Shown here: piece after piece, positions 41,813-51,456 of the stretch | Layout: each line of letters starts with the position of its first letter | Position numbering within the stretch: position 1 is the first letter of the stretch | Assembly (NCBI RefSeq): GCF_900142695.1 | Contig: NZ_FRBU01000010.1 | Span: 1 to 64,000 of the forward strand | Source: Flavobacterium xanthum | Lineage (GTDB): Bacteria; Bacteroidota; Bacteroidia; Flavobacteriales; Flavobacteriaceae | Direction: 5' to 3' | Length of the DNA stretch: 64,000 nucleotides | Translations under genes and position numbers: made by a program | The notes under the pieces: model-generated | Told to the model about the DNA's origin: nothing | Seen by the model: only the letters and a program-made list of their open reading frames with translations | Databases searched by the model: none

Positions 41813-43849
41813 ATGAAGGTACTACAATTCCCACTGGCAAGAATTACGATCGGGTTTATATTAGGTTTACTTTTTGCTTTTTACCTGCAACCTTCCACAT
41901 CGGCAGTTTTTATTGCGCTTGTCACATCGTCCAGTATTTTTGGTGTGCTTTATTTTTTGTCAAAAAACAGAAAAAAGTTAACGCTCTATTTTGGAATTGG
42001 GACTTATTTTTTGTCTTTTATCATCGGAATTTCAACCCAAATAGCACATACTGATTATTTCCAAAGAAGCAATTATATTCACAACACGGCAGTTTTTGAA
42101 CAACCGCAATTCATTTCTTTAACGATTCGAGAAAAAATGAAAAGTTCTACTTTTAGCGATCGCTACCTTGCTATTATCAATCATATTGGTCAGAAAGAAC
42201 AAACCGGCAGAATCATATTGAACATCCAAAACGACAGTTTGCATCACGTTCTTGAAGTTGGGAATTCTTTGTTGATCAAAGGGACCTTAACAAAAAACAA
42301 ACCTCCCAATAATCCGAACCAATTTGACTACAGCAAATACCTTGAAATCAAACAAATCTATGCGCAACTATATGCTGATGTTGACGAAATAAAAATTGGA
42401 ACAGAAGTAGAGAAAAATATCTGGTATTATTCCTCTAAATTAAGAACACGGATTATTCGAAATTTAAAAAAAAACAACTTCAACAAAACAGAACTAAACG
42501 TTGCCATTGCCTTAATAATGGGACAACAACAAGATATTTCACTAGACATTATTCGGGATTATCAATTTGCAGGAGCGGTTCATATTTTATCCGTTTCCGG
42601 ATTACACATTGGCTTTATATTGCTTTTTGTAACCTTCATTCTAAAACCAATTCCCAATAGCAAGCGGGGTTCATTTATTAAGTTAATCATTATTCTCCTA
42701 TCGTTATCGATGTTCGGGATAATTGCCGGATTAGCCCCTTCGGTAGTGCGCTCTGTAACGATGTTTTCCTTTGTCGCCATAGGAAATCATCTTCGCAGAA
42801 AAGTCAATATCTACCACACCTTACTAGTTTCTGTATTGCTAATTCTACTAGTCGAACCTTCGTTCTTATTTGATGTTGGTTTTCAATTAAGCTACATCGC
42901 ATTGTTTTTCATCATTTGGCTGCAACCGCTTTTATCCTCCATTTGGAAACCAAAATATAAGGTTTCAAAATATATTTGGGATATTCTCACAGTATCCTTT
43001 GCCGCCCAAATTGGTACTTTACCACTCAGCATTTATTATTTCCATCAGTTTCCCGGTTTGTTTTTTATTACCAATCTAATCATTATTCCGCTACTGAGTA
43101 TCATTATGATTTTAGGCGTTTTGGTGATGCTTTTGGCGGCGTTCAACATGATTCCCGTATTCTTGTCCCAACTGTTGGAATGGTGTATTTATTATTTAAA
43201 CAAAATCATCAATGCAATTGCTTCTTTGGAACAGTTCATTATTCAGGATATTCCACTTCATTTTTATCTGTTGCTCAGTGGTTATTTATTATTGTTTACG
43301 GTAATCCTTTGGTTCAAAAAACCGAGTTTTAATAAACTGGCTTTGGTTTTGATTTCCATTCTCATTTTACAATTTTCCTATTTTAAAATACAGTGGAAAA
43401 TTCAAACAGAACAAGAATTAGTGGTTTTCAACAGCAAAAAAAGCACCTTAATTACAGAAAGAAAAGGCGAAAACATTTTGGTTTATGCCAACGACAGCAT
43501 TTTGAAAACTGCACAAAAAAACAGTCTTTTAAAATCCTATCGGATTGGAAACTTTAGCACTTTGAAACAGAAAAAACGACTTCAAAATTTCATTTTCTTT
43601 AATGGAAAAAAGATTTTTGTGTTAGATAGCTCCGGAATTTATCCCAAAAACATCAAGCCCGATATTATCGTATTGACACAATCCGTAAAAATAAACGCAG
43701 ACCGTTTGTTCCACGAAATGAAACCCAAATTAGTTATAGCTGATGCATCCAACTTTAAAAACATACAAAAACTATGGAAAGCCAGTTGTGAAAAACAGAA
43801 AATCCCTTTTCACGCAACTGGCGAAAAGGGATTTTATAAATTGAATTAA
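41813..43849 (+). CDS. comEC: ComEC/Rec2-family DNA-uptake membrane protein
   Basis: About 678 residues with the ATG at 41813 (MKVLQFPLARITIGFILGLL); a GTG at 41798 would add five residues. The N-terminal DUF4131-type region precedes the ComEC core (about 220-500) with the hallmark AGAVHILSVSGLHIGFILLF, GLAPSVVRSVTMFSFVAIG and the series of membrane helices ending in FFITNLIIIPLLSIIMILGV. The last 150 residues are a short non-membrane domain (VVFNSKKSTLITERKGENIL), not a full metallo-beta-lactamase. It forms the inner-membrane channel for transforming DNA; competence itself is not shown by this window. Confidence 0.9.
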   Translation: MKVLQFPLARITIGFILGLLFAFYLQPSTSAVFIALVTSSSIFGVLYFLSKNRKKLTLYFGIGTYFLSFIIGISTQIAHTDYFQRSNYIHNTAVFEQPQFISLTIREKMKSSTFSDRYLAIINHIGQKEQTGRIILNIQNDSLHHVLEVGNSLLIKGTLTKNKPPNNPNQFDYSKYLEIKQIYAQLYADVDEIKIGTEVEKNIWYYSSKLRTRIIRNLKKNNFNKTELNVAIALIMGQQQDISLDIIRDYQFAGAVHILSVSGLHIGFILLFVTFILKPIPNSKRGSFIKLIIILLSLSMFGIIAGLAPSVVRSVTMFSFVAIGNHLRRKVNIYHTLLVSVLLILLVEPSFLFDVGFQLSYIALFFIIWLQPLLSSIWKPKYKVSKYIWDILTVSFAAQIGTLPLSIYYFHQFPGLFFITNLIIIPLLSIIMILGVLVMLLAAFNMIPVFLSQLLEWCIYYLNKIINAIASLEQFIIQDIPLHFYLLLSGYLLLFTVILWFKKPSFNKLALVLISILILQFSYFKIQWKIQTEQELVVFNSKKSTLITERKGENILVYANDSILKTAQKNSLLKSYRIGNFSTLKQKKRLQNFIFFNGKKIFVLDSSGIYPKNIKPDIIVLTQSVKINADRLFHEMKPKLVIADASNFKNIQKLWKASCEKQKIPFHATGEKGFYKLN

Positions 43850-43854
43850 GAATT

Positions 43855-44313
43855 TTATTTCTTCAGAAAACCATTTGCTACAGCCAACCAAGCTGTAGGT
43901 CCACCGGCAACATAGCCTGTACTTCCAATGCCTTCAAAATTGACTTTACCCTCTTTTGTGGTAGCATTTGCCAATATAATGGTCGGAAATCCTTGAATTC
44001 CAAAAGCCATTTGCAACTCAGTATTCTGTTTTTTAATATCTTCTGTCTGTGGCACTTTCCTTGGATAATCCAGTTCGACTAAAACCACATTTTCCTTGGC
44101 CCAAGCCGCAAATTCAGGAGTTTTCAAAACCTCTTTTTGCAAACGAATACACCAGCCGCACCAATCACTTCCCGTAAAAAATAGCAGTAGTGGTTTCTTG
44201 GTTTCAGTAGAAATTGCCATTGCCTTGGTGACATTGGTTTCCCAAACTAATTCTTGTGCTTCAGCGGCAAATGAGCCTGCAAACAATAACAAAGCAACTA
44301 TAATTTTCTTCAT
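43855..44313 (-). CDS. Exported thioredoxin-fold protein
   Basis: A 152-residue protein. I chose the ATG at 44313 because it opens a clean signal peptide (MKKIIVALLLFAGSFAAEAQ). The active site is WCGWC in GSDWCGWCIRLQ (about residue 50), as in thioredoxin_7/DUF255-like exported reductases, followed by VLVELDYPRK and the cis-Pro in IQGFPTIILA. It probably acts as a periplasmic disulfide reductase. It is the last gene of the peptide-transporter operon, 42 bp after the first POT gene. Confidence 0.88.
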   Translation of the reverse strand: MKKIIVALLLFAGSFAAEAQELVWETNVTKAMAISTETKKPLLLFFTGSDWCGWCIRLQKEVLKTPEFAAWAKENVVLVELDYPRKVPQTEDIKKQNTELQMAFGIQGFPTIILANATTKEGKVNFEGIGSTGYVAGGPTAWLAVANGFLKK

Positions 44314-44355
44314 ATTTATAACTTTAATCATTCGAATTCAAAAATGATGCCTAAT

Positions 44356-46161
44356 TTAACGAACACCGTGCATCAGTTTTTTAATAACTGGAGTCATCGC
44401 TACAGAGAATAAAGCAACTACAATAGAGATGATAGTCAACATCCAAAAGAAGTAACTCAATCCGTGTTCATTGGCAATTTTATCAATATTTTCTCCAAAC
44501 ATACCGGCACCTTTCATCCCGATTGCTACCGCTAAATACCAAACACCAAACATAAATGCAATCATACGAGCCGGAACTAGCTTACTCACATAAGACAATC
44601 CAACCGGAGAAATACACAATTCAGCCATAGTATGGAAAAGATACACCAGAATCAACCAAATCATACTTACCGAAGCTGTTTTTGCACCTGCTTCGATTCC
44701 GCTTGCTCCAAAAGCTACACAAGCCATTCCAAGGGCTAATAATCCCATTCCGATTCCGTATTTCAAATTCGCAGAAGGATTGTATTTACTTTCCCACCAT
44801 TTAGAGAATAACGGTGCTAACGAAATAATAAACAAAGAGTTTAGGGTAGAAAACCAAGTGGCTGGAACTTCCGTTAAGGCCGTGGTAACTTTATCAATTT
44901 TCAATGCTTGCAAAGTTGAATCTGATAATGATAAATAACCTGCTGTATAATAATCTTTTGTCAACATCCAGATTGCTATTGCCCAAATAATGATAAAACT
45001 TACACTTAGAATAATATTTGCAAGGGCATAGAATTTAAAGGTCTGTTTGAATAATAAAATTAATACCCAAGTAATAATTACCAAAGGCAAAATAGTGATT
45101 AATGAATTCATCACTAAAAACACCACACTCCAATTGCCTGTTAAAACACGATCCGTATAATCACTGGCAAAAATGGTTAAACTGTTTGGTGATTGTTCAA
45201 AAATTGCCCAAAAGAAAATTGTCAGAAATGCGAAAAATGTAACCGCAATTAATTTTTCTTTGGTGATTTTAGAATATTGAGTAAATCTGTAAATCAACAA
45301 TATAATAAATACGACTAAAGCAGAAACAATAGCAATAGCGTTTCCATTAGGACCTAAGAAAGAAAAAATGTTCACTTTACCTCCCGATATTTTTGAAGCG
45401 GGATCATTTACAAGCCATAATAAAGCTAAAATAGAAGAGAAAGCTATTGCTGCTAATTGTATTGGAGAAAAAGGATTTCTTTTATCTGTATCCAATGCTT
45501 CCGCTTTTGCTTTGCTTTCTTTATTTGGTTTCAAACCAATGTCACCAAAGATATCTTGAGACAACCAAAACTGTAACATTCCAAAGAACATAAAGATTCC
45601 GGCTAAACCAAATCCGTAAGTCCAACCTACTTTTTCACCTAAATAACCACAAAGTAAAATCCCGAAGAACGCTCCGGCATTTACACCCATATAAAATAAA
45701 GTATATGCACCATCTTTCTTTTCTGGACGGTCTTTGTACATTTCAGAAACGATTGATGTCATGTTTGGTTTAAAGAAACCATTTCCAAAAACTAACAATA
45801 CTAATCCCAAATAAATAGAAAATTCAGTTTCGACAGCCATTGAAGCGTGTCCTAAAGTCATTAAAGTAGCTCCAACAACAACAGCCCATCTAAAACCAAT
45901 TACTTTATCGGCAAAATACCCCCCTAACATGGTAGATAAATAAACCAAACCTACATAAGATCCAAATAATGCAGACGCATTTTCACGAGTCCATTCCCAG
46001 CCACCATCTGTAAAGGAAGCTGTTAAAAATAAAATCAATAAAGAACGCATTCCGTAGAATGAGAAACGCTCCCACATCTCTGTGAAGAATAAAACGAATA
46101 ATCCCGCTGGATGTCCTAGAACGGTACTTTTAAAAAATTGATCTGTAGTATTTTCACTCAT
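44356..46161 (-). CDS. POT/PTR-family peptide transporter
   Basis: A 601-residue proton-coupled di-/tripeptide importer with about 12-14 membrane segments. The family motif is LFFTEMWERFSFYGMRSLLILFL (ExxER), followed by PDKxxGFRW-like loop YFADKVIGFRWAVVVGA, GNGFFKPNMTSIVSEMY, FYMGVNAGAFFGILLCGYLG and ELCISPVGLSYVSKL. It is a paralogue of the next gene upstream on this strand, 4 nt away. The large size includes extra loops and a longer central region. Peptide uptake with DPP4-made dipeptides is the likely job. Confidence 0.93.
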   Translation of the reverse strand: MSENTTDQFFKSTVLGHPAGLFVLFFTEMWERFSFYGMRSLLILFLTASFTDGGWEWTRENASALFGSYVGLVYLSTMLGGYFADKVIGFRWAVVVGATLMTLGHASMAVETEFSIYLGLVLLVFGNGFFKPNMTSIVSEMYKDRPEKKDGAYTLFYMGVNAGAFFGILLCGYLGEKVGWTYGFGLAGIFMFFGMLQFWLSQDIFGDIGLKPNKESKAKAEALDTDKRNPFSPIQLAAIAFSSILALLWLVNDPASKISGGKVNIFSFLGPNGNAIAIVSALVVFIILLIYRFTQYSKITKEKLIAVTFFAFLTIFFWAIFEQSPNSLTIFASDYTDRVLTGNWSVVFLVMNSLITILPLVIITWVLILLFKQTFKFYALANIILSVSFIIIWAIAIWMLTKDYYTAGYLSLSDSTLQALKIDKVTTALTEVPATWFSTLNSLFIISLAPLFSKWWESKYNPSANLKYGIGMGLLALGMACVAFGASGIEAGAKTASVSMIWLILVYLFHTMAELCISPVGLSYVSKLVPARMIAFMFGVWYLAVAIGMKGAGMFGENIDKIANEHGLSYFFWMLTIISIVVALFSVAMTPVIKKLMHGVR

Positions 46162-46165
46162 ATTA

Positions 46166-47710
46166 TTAATTGTTTAATTCTTTATCTACTCCGTGCATTA
46201 ATTTTTTGATCACTGGCGAAAGTGCCAAGAGCACCACACCAAAACCAAGTCCAGTATAAAATAAGTATTCAAAAAGGACTAAGTAACTCTGTTTTGCTAA
46301 GTTTAAATCTGGCGCTGTACCATTTGAAGTATCCACTGACGCGATGTTAGCTAAAATGGATGCAATAAATTCAGAACTGGCTGTAGCCAAAAACCAAACC
46401 CCCATCATGAATCCTACGATTTTTACTGGCGATAATTTAGTAACAGCAGACAGTCCAACTGGTGATAGGCACAATTCTCCGCAGGTATGTAAAAAGTAGG
46501 TAAGAATCAACCAGATCATGGCCACTTTCCCCAAACCCGAGAGGCTAATCCCTAAAACCAAAGACCCAAACCCCAAACCTACCAACAACAATGCCATAGA
46601 AAATTTTACCGCTGTATTAGGATTGTATTTCCCTAACTTTACCCATAACCAAGCAAAAACTGGGGCTAATAAAATAATAAACAACGCGTTGAAACTTAGA
46701 AATTGCCCCGCTGAGATCGTATATCCAAAAATTGTTCTATCTAAAATACGATCAGCAAATAAATTTAAAGAAGTATAAGCTTGCTCGAATAATGCCCAGA
46801 AGATTATGGTAAAAACAATCAAAATTGTCAAAGCGATTAGTTGCTCTCTCGCTTTCTTGTCCAGTTGCGTAACTGCATAATAAACGATATAAATAAAAGA
46901 AACAGCACCAGCAACCATCAAGGAATACGAAACGACTTCATGACGTTGCACCATTTGCCAAAAAACAAGTGCAGAAGAAACGCTTACTAAGTATATTAAC
47001 CATTCATTTTTGATGCCAAATGATTTTTTCTCTAACGTTTCTGGAACTTTTGGCTCTCCTTTGCCCATCAATAATTTTCTTCCGGAAATAAAAGTTACCA
47101 GTCCAAAAAACATTCCCACTCCAGCTGCACCAAAACCATAGCTCCAACCGTATTTTTCTCCAAGCCATACGCAAATTAAGGTAGCCAAGAACGACCCTAA
47201 ATTGATTCCCATATAGAACAACGTGAATCCGGAATCTCTTCTTTTATCACCTGTTTCATATAGTGCTCCTACTAAAGAAGAGATGTTGGCTTTCAAAAAA
47301 CCAACCCCTACTATGATCAAGGATAAGGAAAAGTAAAATATTTGCAAAGCGGTTTCGTCCCGTGTAATTTCACCTGTCATCGATTGTGTTGCAGCATTTC
47401 CTTCATAAGCCATTCCTACATGACCTAAAACCAGCATAATCCCACCAAAAACAATCGCTTTTCTAAAACCTAAATACCGATCCGCAATAAAACCACCTAT
47501 TACTGGCACGGCATACACTAAAGCGGCATAACTACCTATTAATAAATTTCCTGAAGTATCTGAAAAAAGATGGTATCGTGTCAGATAGAAAATCAACAAT
47601 GCTTTCATTCCGTAAAAGGAGAAGCGTTCCCACATTTCTGTAAAAAACAATATAAAAAGCGCTTTTGGATGTCCAAAAAATTCTTCCTGATTCAATGCGT
47701 CGTTTGTCAT
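46166..47710 (-). CDS. POT/PTR-family peptide transporter (second paralogue)
   Basis: A 514-residue transporter with the same hallmarks as its neighbour: FFTEMWERFSFYGMKALLIFYL, FIADRYLGFRKAIVFGGI, GFLKANISSLVGALYE, FTLFYMGINLGSFLATLICVWLG and ELCLSPVGLSAVTKL. It lies 9 nt after the DPP4 gene and 4 nt before the other transporter, so the three are one operon. Two paralogues side by side suggests different peptide preferences or redundancy. Confidence 0.93.
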   Translation of the reverse strand: MTNDALNQEEFFGHPKALFILFFTEMWERFSFYGMKALLIFYLTRYHLFSDTSGNLLIGSYAALVYAVPVIGGFIADRYLGFRKAIVFGGIMLVLGHVGMAYEGNAATQSMTGEITRDETALQIFYFSLSLIIVGVGFLKANISSLVGALYETGDKRRDSGFTLFYMGINLGSFLATLICVWLGEKYGWSYGFGAAGVGMFFGLVTFISGRKLLMGKGEPKVPETLEKKSFGIKNEWLIYLVSVSSALVFWQMVQRHEVVSYSLMVAGAVSFIYIVYYAVTQLDKKAREQLIALTILIVFTIIFWALFEQAYTSLNLFADRILDRTIFGYTISAGQFLSFNALFIILLAPVFAWLWVKLGKYNPNTAVKFSMALLLVGLGFGSLVLGISLSGLGKVAMIWLILTYFLHTCGELCLSPVGLSAVTKLSPVKIVGFMMGVWFLATASSEFIASILANIASVDTSNGTAPDLNLAKQSYLVLFEYLFYTGLGFGVVLLALSPVIKKLMHGVDKELNN

Positions 47711-47719
47711 ATAGCGCTG

Positions 47720-49891
47720 TTATAAATTTTCTTTAATGAAATTAGTCATTTTCGTGTACAATTGGACTCTGGTTTTCCCACCATAAATCCCATGATTATT
47801 GTCTGGATAAATTTGCGAATCAAATTGTTTATAGGCCTGAATCAAAGCTTCCATCATTTGCATGGAGTTTTGAACATGCACATTATCATCTCCTGAACCG
47901 TGAATCAAAAGGAATTTCCCTTTCAATTTATCCACATGATTTATGGGTGAGTTATCATCGTAACCGCTCGCATTTTCTTGTGGTGTTGTCATGTAACGTT
48001 CCGTGTACACACTGTCATAAAAACGCCAGTTCGTCACTGGAGCTACAGCAATTGCCATTTTGAAAACATCATTTCCTTTCATGATACAATTAGATGCCAT
48101 AAATCCACCATACGACCAGCCAAATATACCAATTCTAGCTTTATCCACAAATGTGTAATTTCCTAATACTTTGGCAGCGTCAATTTGGTCTTCCACTTCG
48201 TATTTTCCTAATTGTAATTGCGTCACTTTTTTGAAATCAGCTCCTTTAAAACCAGTTCCGCGTCCGTCAACACAAGCTACAATATAACCTTGTTGTGACA
48301 ACATCATAAACCAGTAATCATCAGTACTATTCCATTCGTTATTTACTTGTTGTGAACCAGGACCCGAATATTGGTACATAAAAACCGGATATTTTTTTGC
48401 TGGATCAAAATTTTTCGGTTTAATCATCCAAGCATTTAGTTCATTTCCTTTTGCTGTTTTCAAAACAAAAAACTCTTTTGCCGGTAAATCATAGCTTTTT
48501 AGCTTTGCAGCCAAAGTTTCATTGTTCTCAATAACTTGAACTTGTTTTCCAAATTTAGCATCGTTCAACGTATACGTCGTAGGTTGAGCAGCGCTAGAAA
48601 ACGTGTTAATGTAGTATTGAAAATTCGGACTGAACGTCGCCGCATTCGTTCCTGTAAATTGTGATAAACGCACTTTGTTTTTTCCGTCTAGACCTATTTT
48701 GTAAACATCTCTGTTGATCGATCCATTTTCAACAGACTGATAGAAAACCGTATTTGTCTTTTCGTCTAAACCATAATAATTAGTTACTTCCCATTTTCCT
48801 TTAGTAATTTGGTTTTTCAATTTTCCGGTTTTATCATATAAATAGATATGATTGAAACCGTCTTTTTCAGAGGTCCAAATAAAACTGTTGTCTTTCAAGA
48901 ACGTCAAATTATCCGTTACATCAACATATGCTTTATCTTTTTCGTTCAAAACTACTTTTGCAGCTCCTGAATTACCATCGATAAATAACAAATCTAAATT
49001 GTTTTGATGGCGATTCAATACCTGTGCAGACAATGTATTTGCCTCGTTAGTCCATTTCAATCTGGCAATATAAAAATCAGTGTATTTCCCTAAATTTATA
49101 TTTTTTACCGCATTTGCATTCACATCATATATGTGTAACGAAACTACAGCGTTCTTCTCCCCTGCTTTTGGATATTTGAAGGTTTGCATCATTGGATACA
49201 ACTCTTTTCCAAACATGGACATCGAAAATTCTGGAACTTGACTTTCGTCAAAACGTATGTAAGCTACTTTTTTGCTGTCAGCGCTCCAATCGAAAGCTTT
49301 TACAAAAGCAAATTCTTCTTCGTAAACCCAATCCGTAATACCATTAATAATGCTGTTTTTTTGTCCATCTCTAGTTATTGGAGTTGATGTGGCAGAAGTT
49401 AAATCATAAACATACAGATTATTTTCTTTGGCGTAAGCAATCTTTTTTCCATCAGGTGAAAAAGTAGGCTCCTGAACCTGAAAATCGAATAATTTTCTTA
49501 ATTTTTTATTGGTGATGTCATATAAATAATAGTCCGCAGTAAACGAGTGGCGGAAGATTTGATTGGTATTGCAAGCCAATAAAATCATTTTCTCTGAAGC
49601 GTCAAACGTGTAACTGTCAATCCCGCCAGACAATTCTCTGTGCGATTTTGTATCTATTAATGTTGACACTTTTTTTAATGTTGCAAAATCATACAAATCA
49701 ATCTGCATGCTTCTGGACTGCCTGTCCGCATTCAAAACCGTGTACTGATTTGTATTTTTCAACGATTGTAATTCATCCATTCCCTGAGCTCGAAATGTAC
49801 CGTTATAAAGTTCATCAATTGTGATTTTTTGTTGACCAACAACGGTAAAACACAAGAATAAAAATAATGTTATAATTTTTTTCGAATACAT
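47720..49891 (-). CDS. Dipeptidyl peptidase IV-like S9 peptidase
   Basis: A 723-residue exported serine peptidase. A signal peptide (MYSKKIITLFLFLCFTVVGQ) is followed by a DPPIV N-terminal beta-propeller (about 40-480) and an alpha/beta-hydrolase domain (about 490-723). The catalytic Ser is in GWSYGGFM (about residue 592), the Asp in GSGDDNVH (about 667) and the His in DNNHGI (about 699). It should release X-Pro or X-Ala dipeptides in the periplasm. It heads an operon with two peptide importers, which fits peptide scavenging. Confidence 0.93.
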   Translation of the reverse strand: MYSKKIITLFLFLCFTVVGQQKITIDELYNGTFRAQGMDELQSLKNTNQYTVLNADRQSRSMQIDLYDFATLKKVSTLIDTKSHRELSGGIDSYTFDASEKMILLACNTNQIFRHSFTADYYLYDITNKKLRKLFDFQVQEPTFSPDGKKIAYAKENNLYVYDLTSATSTPITRDGQKNSIINGITDWVYEEEFAFVKAFDWSADSKKVAYIRFDESQVPEFSMSMFGKELYPMMQTFKYPKAGEKNAVVSLHIYDVNANAVKNINLGKYTDFYIARLKWTNEANTLSAQVLNRHQNNLDLLFIDGNSGAAKVVLNEKDKAYVDVTDNLTFLKDNSFIWTSEKDGFNHIYLYDKTGKLKNQITKGKWEVTNYYGLDEKTNTVFYQSVENGSINRDVYKIGLDGKNKVRLSQFTGTNAATFSPNFQYYINTFSSAAQPTTYTLNDAKFGKQVQVIENNETLAAKLKSYDLPAKEFFVLKTAKGNELNAWMIKPKNFDPAKKYPVFMYQYSGPGSQQVNNEWNSTDDYWFMMLSQQGYIVACVDGRGTGFKGADFKKVTQLQLGKYEVEDQIDAAKVLGNYTFVDKARIGIFGWSYGGFMASNCIMKGNDVFKMAIAVAPVTNWRFYDSVYTERYMTTPQENASGYDDNSPINHVDKLKGKFLLIHGSGDDNVHVQNSMQMMEALIQAYKQFDSQIYPDNNHGIYGGKTRVQLYTKMTNFIKENL

Positions 49892-50010
49892 ACTATTTAT
49901 TTAAAGATAAAAACCGTCAATTTTAGTGAAAAAATTACAATTATCGGTCATTTTATATGTTAAATGTAAAAAGTATTATAAAAAATAACCTTTCGCTGAA
50001 TATAATTTGA

Positions 50011-50042
50011 TTGTAAATAAAACGGCTAAAACCGTATCTTTG
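50011..50042 (+). promoter_or_regulatory. mvaA promoter (Bacteroidota type)
   Basis: TTG at 50011-50013, a 21-bp spacer and TATCTTTG at 50035-50042, placed 28 bp before the ATG at 50071. Good match to the Bacteroidota consensus. Confidence 0.65.
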
Positions 50043-50070
50043 CAACTAATTACACCATAATCAATTGAGA

Positions 50071-51387
50071 ATGAACAAGGCTATTAGCGGATTTTCTAAA
50101 TTATCCAAAGAAGAAAAAATTAAATGGATTGCCGATCAATATTTTTCAACACCCACAGAAGCCATCGCCTTGCTGAAAAACTATTGGAATACTGATGAAA
50201 AAATACAGAAATTACACGATGAATTCATAGAAAACACGATAACCAATTTCTATATTCCACTTGGAGTTGCTCCTAATTTCCTGATTAATGGAAAATACAG
50301 CACCATTCCCATGGCTATTGAGGAAAGTTCTGTGGTTGCTGCTGCCGCAAAAGCTGCTAAATTTTGGTCCACGCGTGGCGGATTTAAAGCAACGGTACTC
50401 AACACCGAAAAAATTGGTCAGGTTCATTTTATTTATAAAGGTGACGTTTCTAAACTGAACTTGTTTTTTGCGCAAAACAAAAATAAATTTTTCTCAGAAA
50501 CCGAATCGATTACCACAAATATGCAAAAACGCGGTGGTGGAATTTTAGACATTATTCTAAAAGACAAAACTGATTTATTGCCCAATTATTTTCAACTTCA
50601 TGCCACTTTTGAAACCAAAGACAGCATGGGAGCCAATTTCATCAATTCGTGTCTGGAACAATTTTCCAAAACATTAAAAGAAGAAGCACATCATTATGAC
50701 TTGTTCACGGAAACGGAGAAAGACATTGAAGTCGTAATGAGTATTCTTTCCAATTATGTTCCAAATTGTATCGTAAGAGCTGAAGTTTCTTGTCCAATTG
50801 CAGACTTAGAAGAGAAACACATTACGAATCCTCTGGAATTTGCCGAGAAATTTGTGCAAGCCGTTCAAATCGCCGAAGTCGAGCCGTATCGTGCCGTAAC
50901 ACACAACAAAGGAATCATGAATGGGGTAGACGCAGTAGTTTTAGCAACAGGAAATGATTTCCGTGCTGTCGAAGCAGGAATTCACGCCTATGCTTCCCGA
51001 AACGGAAAATATTCCAGTCTTTCCCACGCCAAAATAGAAAATGGTGTTTTTACTTTTTGGCTGGAAATTCCTTTAGCATTAGGAACTGTTGGTGGTTTAA
51101 CTTCCCTGCATCCATTGGTAAAATTATCATTGGAAATGCTGGAAAAACCATCTGCCAAAGAATTAATGCAGTTTGTAGCCGTAGCCGGTTTGGCTCAAAA
51201 TTTTGCCGCTTTACGTTCATTAACTACAACTGGAATTCAGGAAGGACACATGAAAATGCACTTGAATAACATCATCAACCAGTTTGAAGCCAATGATGAA
51301 GAACGCGTTTTAATTCAGAAGCATTTCAAAAAGAATACTGTTTCACATAGCGCTGTGGTCTCTTTTATTGAAGGTTTAAGAAAATAA
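50071..51387 (+). CDS. mvaA: Hydroxymethylglutaryl-CoA reductase, class II (degradative) type
   Basis: About 438 residues; I use the ATG at 50071, two codons into the TTG reading. The enzyme interconverts HMG-CoA and mevalonate. The class II pattern is clear: KYSTIPMAIEESSVVAAAAKAAKFWSTRGG, MGANFINSCLEQF, RAEVSCPIADLEEKH, HNKGIMNGVDAVVLATGNDFRAVEAGIHAYA, LALGTVGGLTSLHPLVKLSLEML and the C-terminal QEGHMKMHLNN His. Although called degradative in some species, in Bacteroidota it serves isoprenoid synthesis. A GHMP kinase follows 70 bp later. Confidence 0.94.
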   Translation: MNKAISGFSKLSKEEKIKWIADQYFSTPTEAIALLKNYWNTDEKIQKLHDEFIENTITNFYIPLGVAPNFLINGKYSTIPMAIEESSVVAAAAKAAKFWSTRGGFKATVLNTEKIGQVHFIYKGDVSKLNLFFAQNKNKFFSETESITTNMQKRGGGILDIILKDKTDLLPNYFQLHATFETKDSMGANFINSCLEQFSKTLKEEAHHYDLFTETEKDIEVVMSILSNYVPNCIVRAEVSCPIADLEEKHITNPLEFAEKFVQAVQIAEVEPYRAVTHNKGIMNGVDAVVLATGNDFRAVEAGIHAYASRNGKYSSLSHAKIENGVFTFWLEIPLALGTVGGLTSLHPLVKLSLEMLEKPSAKELMQFVAVAGLAQNFAALRSLTTTGIQEGHMKMHLNNIINQFEANDEERVLIQKHFKKNTVSHSAVVSFIEGLRK

Positions 51388-51456
51388 ATTTTAGAATAAG
51401 CTCAGAGTTCCTAGGCTTTAAGGAGTAAAAAAGATACTGAAATAAATTCAGCATAC

